Assembly: GCA_020639295.1 (NCBI GenBank)
Contig: JACKGY010000004.1
Location: 620,001-684,000 of the forward strand
Source of the DNA: Planctomycetota bacterium
GTDB taxonomy: Bacteria; Planctomycetota; GCA-002687715; DRQF01
Reading direction: 5' to 3'
Length of the DNA: 64,000 nt
The translations under genes were made by a program, and so were the position numbers. The notes beneath the pieces are model-generated. The model did not search any database. It was not told the origin of the DNA and was given only the letters and a program-made list of their open reading frames with translations. How positions within the stretch are numbered: position 1 is the stretch's first letter; each line of letters starts with the position of its first letter. Below are positions 25,902-35,000 of the stretch, piece by piece.

Positions 25902-26597
25902 TCAGGGCCGTTCGAAGCGCAGGAAGTAGTTCTCCTTGAAGCCGGCGATCGTCACCTCCTCGAGGAAGCGGAAGCCGGCCTTCTCGATCTCGGCGCGGAA
26001 GACCTCCTTGCCGGCGCGCAGGTGGCCGAGGACCCAGGGTCGCGAGACGCCTTCGATGCGTTCGAAGTCCACCACGATCAGGCGACCGCCGGGTCGGAGG
26101 GCCCGGTAGAGCGAGGCAAGGGTCTTGGTCGGTTCCTCGAAGTGATGGTAGGTGTCGCAGACGAAGGCGAATTCCACCGCGCCCTCGGGCAGGTCGACCG
26201 AGTCGGCGGAACAGAGGCGGGCCTCGACGTTGTCGAGGCCTTCCCGTCGCGCCCGTTCGGCGAGGTGCTTCACGAAGGCCGGCGCGATGTCGATGGCGAG
26301 GACCCGGCCATGGGGTCCGACCGCCTCGGACAGCGGCTTCGTGAACAGGCCGGTGCCGGCGCCGACGTCGGCGATCTCGTCGCCGGGCGCGAGCCCGATC
26401 GCGGCGACGATCTCGCGGCGGGCGGCGTAGATCTCGCGACTCTCGACTTCCCAGCGTTTCACCCAGTCTTCGGGATCGAGGTCCGGGTCCATGAACTTGG
26501 CGTTGATGCCCTCGCTCTTCTCCTCGGTGCCGGCACAGCCGGGCAGGAGGATGGTGGTGAGGAGGGCCAGGACGAGGATGGCGTGGCTTCGGCTCAT
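25902..26597 (-). CDS. Class I SAM-dependent methyltransferase with lipoprotein signal
   Basis: A 231-residue protein whose first 22 residues are a lipoprotein signal (LALLTTILLPGC, Cys21). The rest is a Rossmann methyltransferase with SAM motif I IADVGAGTGLFTKP, followed by AIDIAPAFV and the late motif FAFVCDTYHHFEEP. Methyltransferases need cytoplasmic SAM, so an exported version is odd, although similar lipoproteins occur in planctomycetes. The start is supported by the lipobox. A TAGGAT hexamer ends six bases before the ATG and there is no Shine-Dalgarno sequence, which suggests a leaderless transcript. Substrate unknown. Confidence 0.82.
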   Translation of the reverse strand: MSRSHAILVLALLTTILLPGCAGTEEKSEGINAKFMDPDLDPEDWVKRWEVESREIYAARREIVAAIGLAPGDEIADVGAGTGLFTKPLSEAVGPHGRVLAIDIAPAFVKHLAERARREGLDNVEARLCSADSVDLPEGAVEFAFVCDTYHHFEEPTKTLASLYRALRPGGRLIVVDFERIEGVSRPWVLGHLRAGKEVFRAEIEKAGFRFLEEVTIAGFKENYFLRFERP

Positions 26598-26636
26598 GGC
26601 CCGATCCTAACCCGCAGCGCCGACCACGACGACGAG

Positions 26637-27130
26637 CCACCGGCCAGCGGCCGGCGATCCTGCCGGATGCGCAGCAGGCGCTGCGCGGTCCGCTCGGGAT
26701 TCAGATGCGCAGCAGGCGCTGCGCGGTCCTGCCGGAGCGCCAGCCGACCGGAGCGCCAGCCGACCGGAGCGCCAGCCGCTGGCTGGCCTAGTTTTCTTCG
26801 CTCGTTGTTCGACATCTCGCCCCGAAGACTCGTCGGCCTTGCTTCTCCACATCGACTCGATCGCGAAGAGGAAGAGCCGGCCAGCGGCCGGCGGTCCTGC
26901 CGGCTGGGCAGCCGGCGCTCCGAGGCAACCGGTACTCCGAGCGCTTGGGGTTCGGATGCGCAGCAGGCGCTGCGCGGTCCTGCCGGAGCGCCAGCCGCTC
27001 GAAGCACCGACTGCTCGGAGCGCCAACCGACCGGAGCGCCAGCCGCTGGCTGGCCTAGTCTTCCTCGCCCGTTGCCCACGCTCTCGCCCGACGATCCTGC
27101 CGGCTGTGCAGCAGGCGCTGCGCGGTCCGA
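26637..27130. repeat. REP-like palindromic repeat cluster A
   Basis: About 500 bases built of three palindromic units. Unit 1: GCGCAGCAGGCGCTGCGC at 26669, 26707 and 26958, and as a one-base variant at 27106. Unit 2: GCCAGCCGCTGGCTGGC at 26771 and 27038, each followed by CTAGT and a TTC-rich tail. Unit 3: a 46-base block at 26876-26921 rich in GCCGGC. Partial copies lie between. Each unit can fold into a hairpin. Frames running through the region are repeat artefacts, not genes. The same units recur at 30.2 kb and 57.2 kb. Confidence 0.8.
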
Positions 27131-27143
27131 CCGGAACCTTCGC

Positions 27144-27761
27144 TCAGGGCCGGCTACGGAACCAACCGGCGATGCTTCGCCGTTCCTTTCGCGCGGGCAG
27201 GACCTCGTGCGGGAAGCGGTCGCTGAGGAAGACGACGGCCCGGCCGGCGAGGGGGGCCACGACCTCGATGCCGCCGTCGGGCAGATGGACGCGCAGCTCG
27301 CCGCCATCGCCTTCGCGCCAACCCTCATTGAGATAACTCACCAGGGTGAGGATGCGCCGACCGCTCCGGCTGAAACGATCGCGATGACGGCGGTAACGGG
27401 CGCCGTTCCGGTAGAGGGCGTGGCAGGCCTCGTAGTCGAAGAGCCCGAGGAAGAGCCGGCGGTTGAGCGCCAGTCGGACCTCCTCGACCCGGGCCAGGAG
27501 TTCGGCCTCGGCCGGGTCCGGTTCGACCGGGTCGATCCAGGAGATGAGGTCACCGCGCTGGTCGCGGTCGAGTCGACGGCTCTCGCCCTTGCCGATCCGC
27601 GCCGGCCGCATCCGTCCGTCCGCCAGGAGGCTCTCGCCTCGCCGGCGCAGCAGCGTGACCAGTTCGGGGCCGAGGAAACCGTCCACAACCGAGAGCCCAC
27701 GCTCGGCGAGTTCGCCGGCCAGCCGGTCCGGCAGCGAGTCGATCGTCGTCACCGCGACCAT
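27144..27761 (-). CDS. 2-oxoglutarate/Fe(II)-dependent oxygenase (prolyl-4-hydroxylase-like)
   Basis: A 205-residue protein of the SM-20/prolyl 4-hydroxylase class. The iron-binding triad reads His and Asp in RRHRDRF and the distal His in FPHEVLPA, with the 2-oxoglutarate-binding Arg in RRSIAGWF. The N-terminal part (GLSVVDGFLGPELVTLLRR) is the usual start of this fold. It would hydroxylate a protein or small molecule using O2 and 2-oxoglutarate. The ATG at 27761 has GGAG eight bases upstream; the GTG two codons earlier does not. Repeat cluster A lies directly downstream. Confidence 0.86.
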   Translation of the reverse strand: MVAVTTIDSLPDRLAGELAERGLSVVDGFLGPELVTLLRRRGESLLADGRMRPARIGKGESRRLDRDQRGDLISWIDPVEPDPAEAELLARVEEVRLALNRRLFLGLFDYEACHALYRNGARYRRHRDRFSRSGRRILTLVSYLNEGWREGDGGELRVHLPDGGIEVVAPLAGRAVVFLSDRFPHEVLPARKERRSIAGWFRSRP

Positions 27762-28018
27762 GGCCACGGCTCCAATTGCCTCGAGCCTCGTCGCCGGACG
27801 AGCGCTCGCGATCCGGATTCTCCCTCGCCCCCGGTCGGACGCAATGGCCGAGGGGCGGACTTTCGGGTCCGATTCCCGGACGCCGCGTCGATCGTCGGCG
27901 CGCCGGGTCCCGGAGCGACGAGGATCGGAGATTCCGGTCCCGCGCCGGACCGCCGTCTGGTAGGCTCGCCGGATCGCCCGGTCTGACGAGCCCGGCGGAG
28001 CGCGCGCAGGAGAATCCC

Positions 28019-30175
28019 ATGAATGAAGGCCGGACGGTCCTGCTCCGCCTCGTGCTGCTTCTTGCCTTCTCCACCTCGGCGCCGATCGCGGCCCAGGTTC
28101 CCGATCTCGTCTATCTGCGCTTCAACGAAGGCTCCGGCCAGGCCACGGCCGATGCCGCGGTTCCGGGGCTCGGCGGCTCGGCGCCAATGCTCTCCGATCC
28201 GGCGAGCTGGAACACGACCGACCCCTACCTCGGCGCCGCCTGTCTTTCGCCGGCGACGCCGGGGACGAGCGTCGCCCATCTCGGCGCCAACTACGCCACG
28301 GCGGGCGGCGACTACAGCTTCGAGTTCGCCATCCGGCCGCGTTCGGCGCCCAGCATCAACTTCCCGCGCTACTTCCTCGGTGGCCCGGGCGCGGGCGACT
28401 ACCGCATCGGTCTGCTCGAGGTCTTCCCGGGTGAATCCCAGCTCTACTTCGAGGCCGGCGCCGGCCGGCTGATCGTGACGCCGACCCTGCCGCACGATCG
28501 CTGGACCTTCGTATCGCTGGTCTTCGCCGACTCCGAGAACCAGATCCGGGTCTACTACGACGCCAAGCTGGTGAAGCGCTTCGACGTCTGGCAGCCCCTC
28601 GCCCTGCCGTCCTCCGGCCCGCTCGCGATCGGTCGCAGCGACTACCTGCCCCAGGCGCCCCAGCCCGCCGACCTGGACGAATTCCGGCTCTGGGGATCAG
28701 CCCGCCCGGCGAAGTTCATCGAGATGAACTGCGGCTTCGAGATCGAGTCCTTCGACCTCGGGATCGGCGATCTCCTCGCTCCGGCGCCGCTCGCCAATCC
28801 GGCCCAGTTCTACGGCAACGCCGAGACCGTGAAGGTCGAGATCATCAACGGTGGTTCGGCGGCCTATCCCGCCGGCAGCCTGCCGCTGCTCGACCTCTAC
28901 GTCGACGGTCAGCTCGTCGCCAGCGAGGGTCACTACCTGGCCACGGGCCTCCAGCCGGGTGCCGCGGAGACCCATGTCTTCCTCGCCACCGCCGATCTGA
29001 GCTGGCCCGGGGCGCATCGCATCGAGGTCGTGGTCACCGATCCGGGCGACCTGCAGCACGGCAACGACGCCCGGAGCTTCGTCCGCCACGGTGGCGGGCC
29101 CGGCACGATCGCCGAGCTACCCTTCCTGGAGTACTTCGGCGCGCCCTTCCTGCCCGGAACCGCGCCGAGCGGCGGTTGGGAGGACGCCTACGGTGGTGGC
29201 GGTTCCTGGCGGATCGAGAACAGCAGCTCGACCTGGGACGGTGGTCCCATCGTCGGCAACCATACGAGCAGCCACTATCTGGCGGCGACGCCGCCAACGC
29301 TCACGACCTCGGCTCTGGCTTCGGAACTGCTTTCGCCGGTGATCGACCTCGGCGCCGCGATCGCGCCACGCTGCCAGTTCTACCTGCATCACGACCTGCC
29401 CCATCCCTCGAACACCGCCAACGGGGGCCTGCCCTGGCTGCCCTCGCAGCTCGCCATCGACGTGCTCGAATACGGACCCGGAGCCGCGACGGCCCTTCAT
29501 CTCGACCAGGTCCCGGCCGCGAGTCTCGCGGCGCCGACCTCGGGTTGGACGCGTCGAATCGTCGACCTGACGCCCTTCGCCGGCAAGGTCATCCGGCTGC
29601 GCTTCCGCGCCAGCTTGAACCAGACGATCATCGCCCTCGACGAGTTCGGTATCGACGACGCGGGCCTGATCACCGCCGGGCAGGCGGCCCGTCCCGGTCT
29701 GGCCCTCCTGCGCCTCACCGACGTCCTCGGTCACGAGAGCGAGACGCGCGGCTACGAGCTCGCCGCCAGCGGCCGCCCGGGGCCCTACGCCATCGCTCAC
29801 GGTCAGGTCAACGCCAGCGTGGTCGTCGGCATCGAAGCGGCTCCCCTGCAGCCGATCATGTTCATCCGCGGTCGCCCCGCCATCGCCAGCGCGAGCTTCC
29901 CCGGCATCGGCCAGCTCGACATCGGCGGCGATCTGGACCCGCTCACCGGTCTCCCCGAACATCTGGTCGTGGTCGCCAACGGTTTCAACCCGGTCGGAAT
30001 CGCCGACTTCTATTGCTTCACCGACGCCGCCGGTCAGTGCAACCTGACCACGCTCTTTCCGCCCGCCTGGCCGGGGTGGAGCTGGGGCCTCCAGGCCCTG
30101 GTGGGCAGCCCGCAGGCGCCCTTCATCCTGCTCAGCAACGCGATCCACGGTAGCCAGGACTTCCTCGGCTACTGA
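28019..30175 (+). CDS. Secreted LamG-like (concanavalin-type) domain protein
   Basis: A 718-residue secreted protein. A signal peptide ends at AAQ near residue 25. Residues about 30-235 form a LamG/concanavalin jelly roll (DLVYLRFNEGSGQ, SFEFAIRPRS, WTFVSLVFADSENQIRVYYDAK). A CARDB-like region (about residues 250-350) and a second beta domain follow, then the C-terminal planctomycete export-type domain ending DFLGY. AGGAGA precedes the ATG. Probably a surface or extracellular carbohydrate-binding protein; no enzyme motif is visible. Followed by repeat cluster B. Confidence 0.75.
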   Translation: MNEGRTVLLRLVLLLAFSTSAPIAAQVPDLVYLRFNEGSGQATADAAVPGLGGSAPMLSDPASWNTTDPYLGAACLSPATPGTSVAHLGANYATAGGDYSFEFAIRPRSAPSINFPRYFLGGPGAGDYRIGLLEVFPGESQLYFEAGAGRLIVTPTLPHDRWTFVSLVFADSENQIRVYYDAKLVKRFDVWQPLALPSSGPLAIGRSDYLPQAPQPADLDEFRLWGSARPAKFIEMNCGFEIESFDLGIGDLLAPAPLANPAQFYGNAETVKVEIINGGSAAYPAGSLPLLDLYVDGQLVASEGHYLATGLQPGAAETHVFLATADLSWPGAHRIEVVVTDPGDLQHGNDARSFVRHGGGPGTIAELPFLEYFGAPFLPGTAPSGGWEDAYGGGGSWRIENSSSTWDGGPIVGNHTSSHYLAATPPTLTTSALASELLSPVIDLGAAIAPRCQFYLHHDLPHPSNTANGGLPWLPSQLAIDVLEYGPGAATALHLDQVPAASLAAPTSGWTRRIVDLTPFAGKVIRLRFRASLNQTIIALDEFGIDDAGLITAGQAARPGLALLRLTDVLGHESETRGYELAASGRPGPYAIAHGQVNASVVVGIEAAPLQPIMFIRGRPAIASASFPGIGQLDIGGDLDPLTGLPEHLVVVANGFNPVGIADFYCFTDAAGQCNLTTLFPPAWPGWSWGLQALVGSPQAPFILLSNAIHGSQDFLGY

Positions 30176-30210
30176 GTGCCTTCGCGGACGGCGGCGGCGA
30201 GGATGAGTCC

Positions 30211-30340
30211 GGGCCAGCCAGCGGCTGGCGCTCCGACCGGACCGCGCAGCGCCTGCTGCGCCTCGACCAACCGCGCAGCGCATCAGAGTGCCGTCTGCCC
30301 AGCCGAATCTCGAGCGCTCTCGACCAGCCAGCGGCTGGCG
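30211..30340. repeat. REP-like palindromic repeat cluster B (inverted orientation)
   Basis: Two copies of the reverse complement of the 17-base unit (30213-30229 and 30324-30339, the second with one end base changed) flank a reverse copy of the 18-base unit at 30244-30261. The cluster sits between the convergent ends of the LamG-like gene and hipA. Its orientation is opposite to clusters A and C. Confidence 0.8.
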
Positions 30341-30371
30341 CTCCGATGGGGTCGCCGAGCGGGCCCGTCGT

Positions 30372-31664
30372 TCAGGTCGAGACCATCTCGGCCTCGCGGG
30401 TCCGCAGTTCCTCCTCGACCAGTGCCAGGCTCGGTGCCGGAACCCGTCGGGCCGCGGCGAACTCCGGGAAGCGCCGGACCGCGGCGCGGACCTCGTCGAG
30501 GATTCGCGAGGCCCGCTTGATGCCGAAGGTCGTGGCCAGGTCCAGGAGGTCGCGATCACGGATGCCGGCGGTCTTGTCGGCGAGGCGCATCTGGTGCCGG
30601 CGCGTGAATCCCTGACCGCGGGCGAAGGTGAGGTCGTAGGCCGGCGAGAGCATCCAGCTGCCGCCGCGCGGCAAGAGGAAGGAGAGGTTCTTGACGTGGT
30701 CGTCCTGGTTCACCGCCATGACGTTGAAGGCCGCGCGCCGGAAGCCCTCCTCGATCGCGGCGCCGGCCATGCCCAGGCTCAGGATGCAGCGCAGGTACTC
30801 CTCGTAGCTCGAGGCCCCCGGGACGTTGTAGTCGACGTGGGTCATGCCGCCGAAGGAGTGCTGGTGGACCCGCTCGTCGCCATCGAGGTCGAAGCGGTAG
30901 ATCAGCAGGTGAGCGTGGTCGCCCTGCTCGAGGACCTCGAGCTCGGCGGTTCCGAGGCCGGCCGCGCGCGCCATGTCGTTGTAGGCGGCCTCGATCCGGT
31001 TGAAGGGGAGGGGCGCGCCAAGGGCCTCGTTGCCGGTCCCGTCGCCGACCCCGTCGAACTTCAGGATCGCCGGGCGGTCGTCGGGACCACGGCTGGCGTA
31101 GGCGCTCTTCAGGAGCCCGCGCGTGGCGTCGTGGAGCACCACGGCCTTCGGGCGCATGCCGCCGGCCGAGGACCCGATCCGGTAGATCTCCGGGATCGCC
31201 ACCTCCGATCGACCTTCGACGATGCCGCGGGCATCGCGCACCAGCTCGGCGAGATCGAGGGATTCCTGCTCCGCGAGGCGGGCCGGCAGCGGCGTGGCCG
31301 GCCGGAAGGAGAGCGCGCCGAGGGCGCGGTCGCCGACGTAGAGGAGACGCTGGACCGGGCTCAGGGCCTCCGCCTCCCGCCCGCGCGCCGCGAACCAGGC
31401 CCGGATCACCTTGTTGCCGAAGGCGTCGGGCAAAGCGTCGGCCAGGAGCCCCGGCAGGCCGTTGAAGGCCGGGCTCCGCGCCAGCTCGTCGAAGGCCACC
31501 GGTCCGACCAGGCTGGTGGGCAGGAGGAGCGGCGAGAGTTCGATGCCCCGCCGCGCGAAGGCCGGGTCGTACTCGAAGAGGATCCGTCCCGAATCGAGTT
31601 CCGCCACCGCGCCGACCCTTTCGCCCCATGCCAGCACCTCGGCGTGGACGCGCAGGTCAGCCAC
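30372..31664 (-). CDS. hipA: HipA-type Ser/Thr kinase toxin
   Basis: A 430-residue HipA-family kinase. The N-terminal subdomain (residues 1-100) resembles Couple_hipA. The kinase part has the glycine-rich loop GSSAGGMRPKAVV with the usual autophosphorylation-type Ser, LKFDG, the catalytic loop NQDDHVKN and the metal-binding SPAYDLTF. HipA toxins phosphorylate translation components such as aminoacyl-tRNA synthetases and induce growth arrest; the target here is unknown. Starts at GTG inside the last codons of the antitoxin gene (8-base overlap), so the pair is translationally coupled. Confidence 0.88.
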   Translation of the reverse strand: MADLRVHAEVLAWGERVGAVAELDSGRILFEYDPAFARRGIELSPLLLPTSLVGPVAFDELARSPAFNGLPGLLADALPDAFGNKVIRAWFAARGREAEALSPVQRLLYVGDRALGALSFRPATPLPARLAEQESLDLAELVRDARGIVEGRSEVAIPEIYRIGSSAGGMRPKAVVLHDATRGLLKSAYASRGPDDRPAILKFDGVGDGTGNEALGAPLPFNRIEAAYNDMARAAGLGTAELEVLEQGDHAHLLIYRFDLDGDERVHQHSFGGMTHVDYNVPGASSYEEYLRCILSLGMAGAAIEEGFRRAAFNVMAVNQDDHVKNLSFLLPRGGSWMLSPAYDLTFARGQGFTRRHQMRLADKTAGIRDRDLLDLATTFGIKRASRILDEVRAAVRRFPEFAAARRVPAPSLALVEEELRTREAEMVST

Positions 31665-31956
31665 GGTCGGGCTCCCCCTTCCGCTCCGCGAGCAGGCTCA
31701 GGGGCGAGACCTCCGGCCTGGGGATGAAGGACTCGAGGGCGCCGAGGCGGCCCAGCACCCGCAGGAGCTGGATCAGGGTGGCGAGGGTCGGGTTGTCGCC
31801 GGCCTCGGCCCGCGCGACGGTCCGCCGCGAGAGGCCGGTCCGCTCGGCGACCGCCACCATGCTGAGTCCCGCCGCCTGGCGCAGGGCGCGCAGCCGGCCG
31901 CCGAGGGCCACCATGATCTCCGGGTCGCTTGCCGTGCGCAGGTTGACTTCGGCCAC
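31657..31956 (-). CDS. hipB: HipB-type antitoxin, XRE-family DNA-binding protein
   Basis: A 99-residue Cro/C1-type helix-turn-helix protein (SMVAVAERTGLSRRTVARAE as the motif, residues about 32-51). It would bind its own operator and neutralise HipA. I chose the GTG at 31956 because GGAGG lies six bases upstream; a frame to 32007 exists but lacks a ribosome site. Direct repeats upstream (32022-32054) are likely binding sites. The last bases overlap the start of hipA. Confidence 0.85.
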   Translation of the reverse strand: MAEVNLRTASDPEIMVALGGRLRALRQAAGLSMVAVAERTGLSRRTVARAEAGDNPTLATLIQLLRVLGRLGALESFIPRPEVSPLSLLAERKGEPDRG

Positions 31957-32021
31957 CGTGATCCTCCATGGCTCCCGCCCTCCTTCCCGTCGACCGGCTG
32001 GGAGCATTGATGTGACATGAA

Positions 32022-32054
32022 CATGCCAAATTGCTCCGAATCATGCCATATTGC
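32022..32054. promoter_or_regulatory. Direct-repeat operator candidate for hipBA
   Basis: CATGCCAAATTGC (32022) and CATGCCATATTGC (32042) differ at one base and start exactly 20 bases apart, two helical turns, in the most AT-rich patch of the region. They lie 65-100 bases upstream of hipB and could bind two HipB dimers on one face of the DNA. The hipBA promoter probably overlaps them. Confidence 0.5.
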
Positions 32055-32070
32055 GACTTTTAATGACCAA

Positions 32071-35000
32071 TCACGACGATCGCCGCCGGGGCCCGGCGGC
32101 CTCGGCGACGAGCTGCGCGGTCCGGGCGCGACGCTTCGCGCCCGCCCAGCCGAGGATCAGCGGCCAGAGGGAGAGAGACAGGAACAGGACCAGGCTAAGC
32201 GGGCCGAAGGGGGAGCCCGGCGTCCCGCCCCGCTCCGGCCGGAGCGGGGCCGCCAGGATCGCCAGGAAGTCGAGGGCCACGAAGACCAGCAGGGGGCCGG
32301 TATGGACCAGCATGAGGAAGCCCGGCAGGACCGGCCGGCGGTGGTCCGGCCGTCGCTTCAGGTAGTTGAGGAAGACCAGGAGGGCGCCGAGCCAGACCAG
32401 GCTCCGCCCCCAGTCGAGCGCCACCGTCGGTTCGCCCAGGGGGCCGAGCGCCAGGGTGACGGCGACGGCCACGAGCAGGACCCCGACCAGGAGCTCGACC
32501 GGCAGGGGGCCGAAGAGGCTCAGTTCCTGCTCGTCCAGGGAGCCGGTGACCAGGCGGGCCACGACGGCCAGGGCGAAGGCCGCGCCGATGCCGGTCAGGC
32601 GCTCGATCAGGATCAGGCTCTCGACGCCGGGAGCCAGGAAGCGGGCGCCCCCGACCAGCGCGCAGAGGAGGAAGAGCAGGACCGGCAGGAGGGGGCGGCG
32701 ATCGTCGATCGGCCGCGCGATCCGCAGGGCCCCGAGGGCGGCCAGGACACCCCCCGGGACGGCGAGGGGCCAGTCACGACCGTCGAGGATGAAGCGGGTG
32801 GCGATGAACAGCGCGCCGAGGAAGACCGCGAGCGTGGCGCCGCGCAGACGGCCCTCGGGCGCGCGCCCGAGGACGAGTCCGGCCAGGCCGCCGAGAAGCC
32901 CGAGGAGGAAGGGCAGGAGGAGGGGCCAGGTCGTGAGGACGAAGTCCGAGGCCGGGGCGCGGCGGTCGCCATGGTCCTCGAGTCGCCGCCGGTCCCAGTC
33001 GCCGAGCGGCGCGCCTGCCCGGCGATCGGCCTCGAGCAGCTCGTCGAGCTTCTCCGGGTTTGCGAGGCGCCCGGCCGCCAGGCCGCGGGCCGCCCCGCCG
33101 GCCGCGTTGCGCGCCAGCCAGAACCAGAGGGCCTCCCCGAGCGCTTCGACCTCGCCGCCCGGGCGGAAGGCGTGGCCGCCGCCCTGGACCACCGCCACGG
33201 CCTGATCGTCGCCGGCCATCAGGCGGGCGACGACGACCAGGTCGGCGATCTCGCGGAACCACTCGTCGGTGCCATCGACCTCGGTCTGGAGGGCCCGCAG
33301 GGTCGGGATCGCCTCGGGCAGGGCGACGAGGAGAGCCGGTCTGATCAGCTCCGGCAGGTCGAGGAGATGGTCGTTGCCGTCCTCGCCGCGCAGGCTCTCG
33401 AGCTCCAGCTCGAGACCGCGCGCGATCCGCCGCCGCCAAGCGTCCAGGTCGGCTCCTGGTGCCTCCTCGCCGGCCGGCAGGACGACGAGCAGGGCCAGGG
33501 GATCGTTGCCCCGGAGGCCCGACCCGACCAGGGCCACGCGGCCTTCGCGCAGGGGCCGACCGGCGAAGCCGGTCGACGATCGCGAGCTCGGCGTGGACCA
33601 GCTCTGATCGACCGTGGTCCGGTAGCGGCCGTCCTCGTCCGCCCGCAGATCGAGCTGGAGCTGGTAGTGGAGGTCCATGGCCCGGACCGGCAGCCAGGGC
33701 AGGCCGGGCGCCGAGAGGGCCACCGCCGCGGGTGACATCAGGTCGAAGGCGTGACCGAGGAGGATCCGCGTCGCCGCGTTCGTGGTCAGGAAACCGGGGA
33801 GCTGCGCGTCGAGGGCGACCGCTTCCGCCGCGACCGCGCGCTCGTCGAGCCGCTGGTTGGCGGCGACGAAGAGCGCGGCGTGGCCGGTCCTGGGTTGGGT
33901 CGTTCCCGCCTCCTGGCGGAGGACGAGCCGCCAGCGGTCGGCCCGGGCCGAGGTCGCGCGGCCGGCCGCCCGGGGCCGCTGCCAGAGGAGGAGGCGGTGG
34001 AGCGCCGCGGCCTCCTCGTCCGAGGCCTCGGCCAGCATGGCGACCAGATCCTCGTCGCGGCGCGGTCCGTCGAGGCCGGCGCGCTCCAGCCAGCGCGCCG
34101 ACGGGTCGTCGTCGCGCCGGTCGCGCCACCAGGAACGAAGCTCCGCGGCCTCGGTCGTCTTCGTCGGCCGCCCGAGCGCGTCCTCGAGCCAGCCGCGGAT
34201 CCAGTCGCCGTCGTCCTCGAGGCGCGAGAAGGCCTCGTCGACGCGGAGCCGGTAGGCCGTCATCGGCTCGGCCTCCCAGACGGCGCGCGCCAGGCTCCGG
34301 ATCGCGGGGAGGGTCTCGTCGCGGAAGGAATGGAACTCGTTGCGGTCGCGGCCGGGCGGGAGGTCCAGGAGCTGCTGGACGAGGAGGGCGCCGGCCCGCA
34401 GCGCCGCCGGGCTCGAGACCGGATCGTCGAGCAGATCGAGGACGGTCTCGATCGCCGCGCCGTCGACCACCTCGATCCGGGTCGTCGCCGACCAGCGACT
34501 GGAGAAGCGGAACTCTCCCGGCCGCTGGAGCATGCGGCGGAGGATCGAGGCCTGGTAGGGATGCGGCCAGGCCACCGCCGACTGACCCATCAGGTAGGGC
34601 TCGTCGCCTCCGAAGAAGTCCGCCGCCCAGGCGCCCAGGTTGCCCTCGTCCTCGGCGGCATGGGGCGCGAGCAGGCGCGCCAGCCTGATCTCGGTCCCAT
34701 TGCCGATGCCGACCTCCCCCCAGAACTCCCGTTGTCTGGCCTGGGCGACGGCGACGCCGCGCGCCTGGCAGGTGGCGAGGAGGATCTCGCCCTCGACGTC
34801 GAGGCCCTGGGGCCAGGCCGCGAAGGGCTCCCGGCGACGGTCCGGTCGCTTCTCCCAGCGTTCGAGGCCGCGGCGCCGCAGGTCCTCGAGCAGGGCCAGG
34901 ACCTCCTCCGGGTGGCCCGCGGCGCCGAGCTGGCGGGCCTCCACCAGCCGACCGGTGACCAGCTTCTCGAACAGCGGGTCCGGCAGCTCGGAGTCGGCGA

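Noticed and set aside
26637..27130. CRISPR array
   Set aside because: Units are palindromic, irregularly spaced, of three kinds, partly overlapping and without unique spacers of constant length; no cas gene is present.
26022..27986. A 654-codon frame with repeated ERQPTGAPAAGW-like peptides
   Set aside because: The peptide repeats are translations of the REP-like palindromes and run antisense to the methyltransferase and oxygenase genes.
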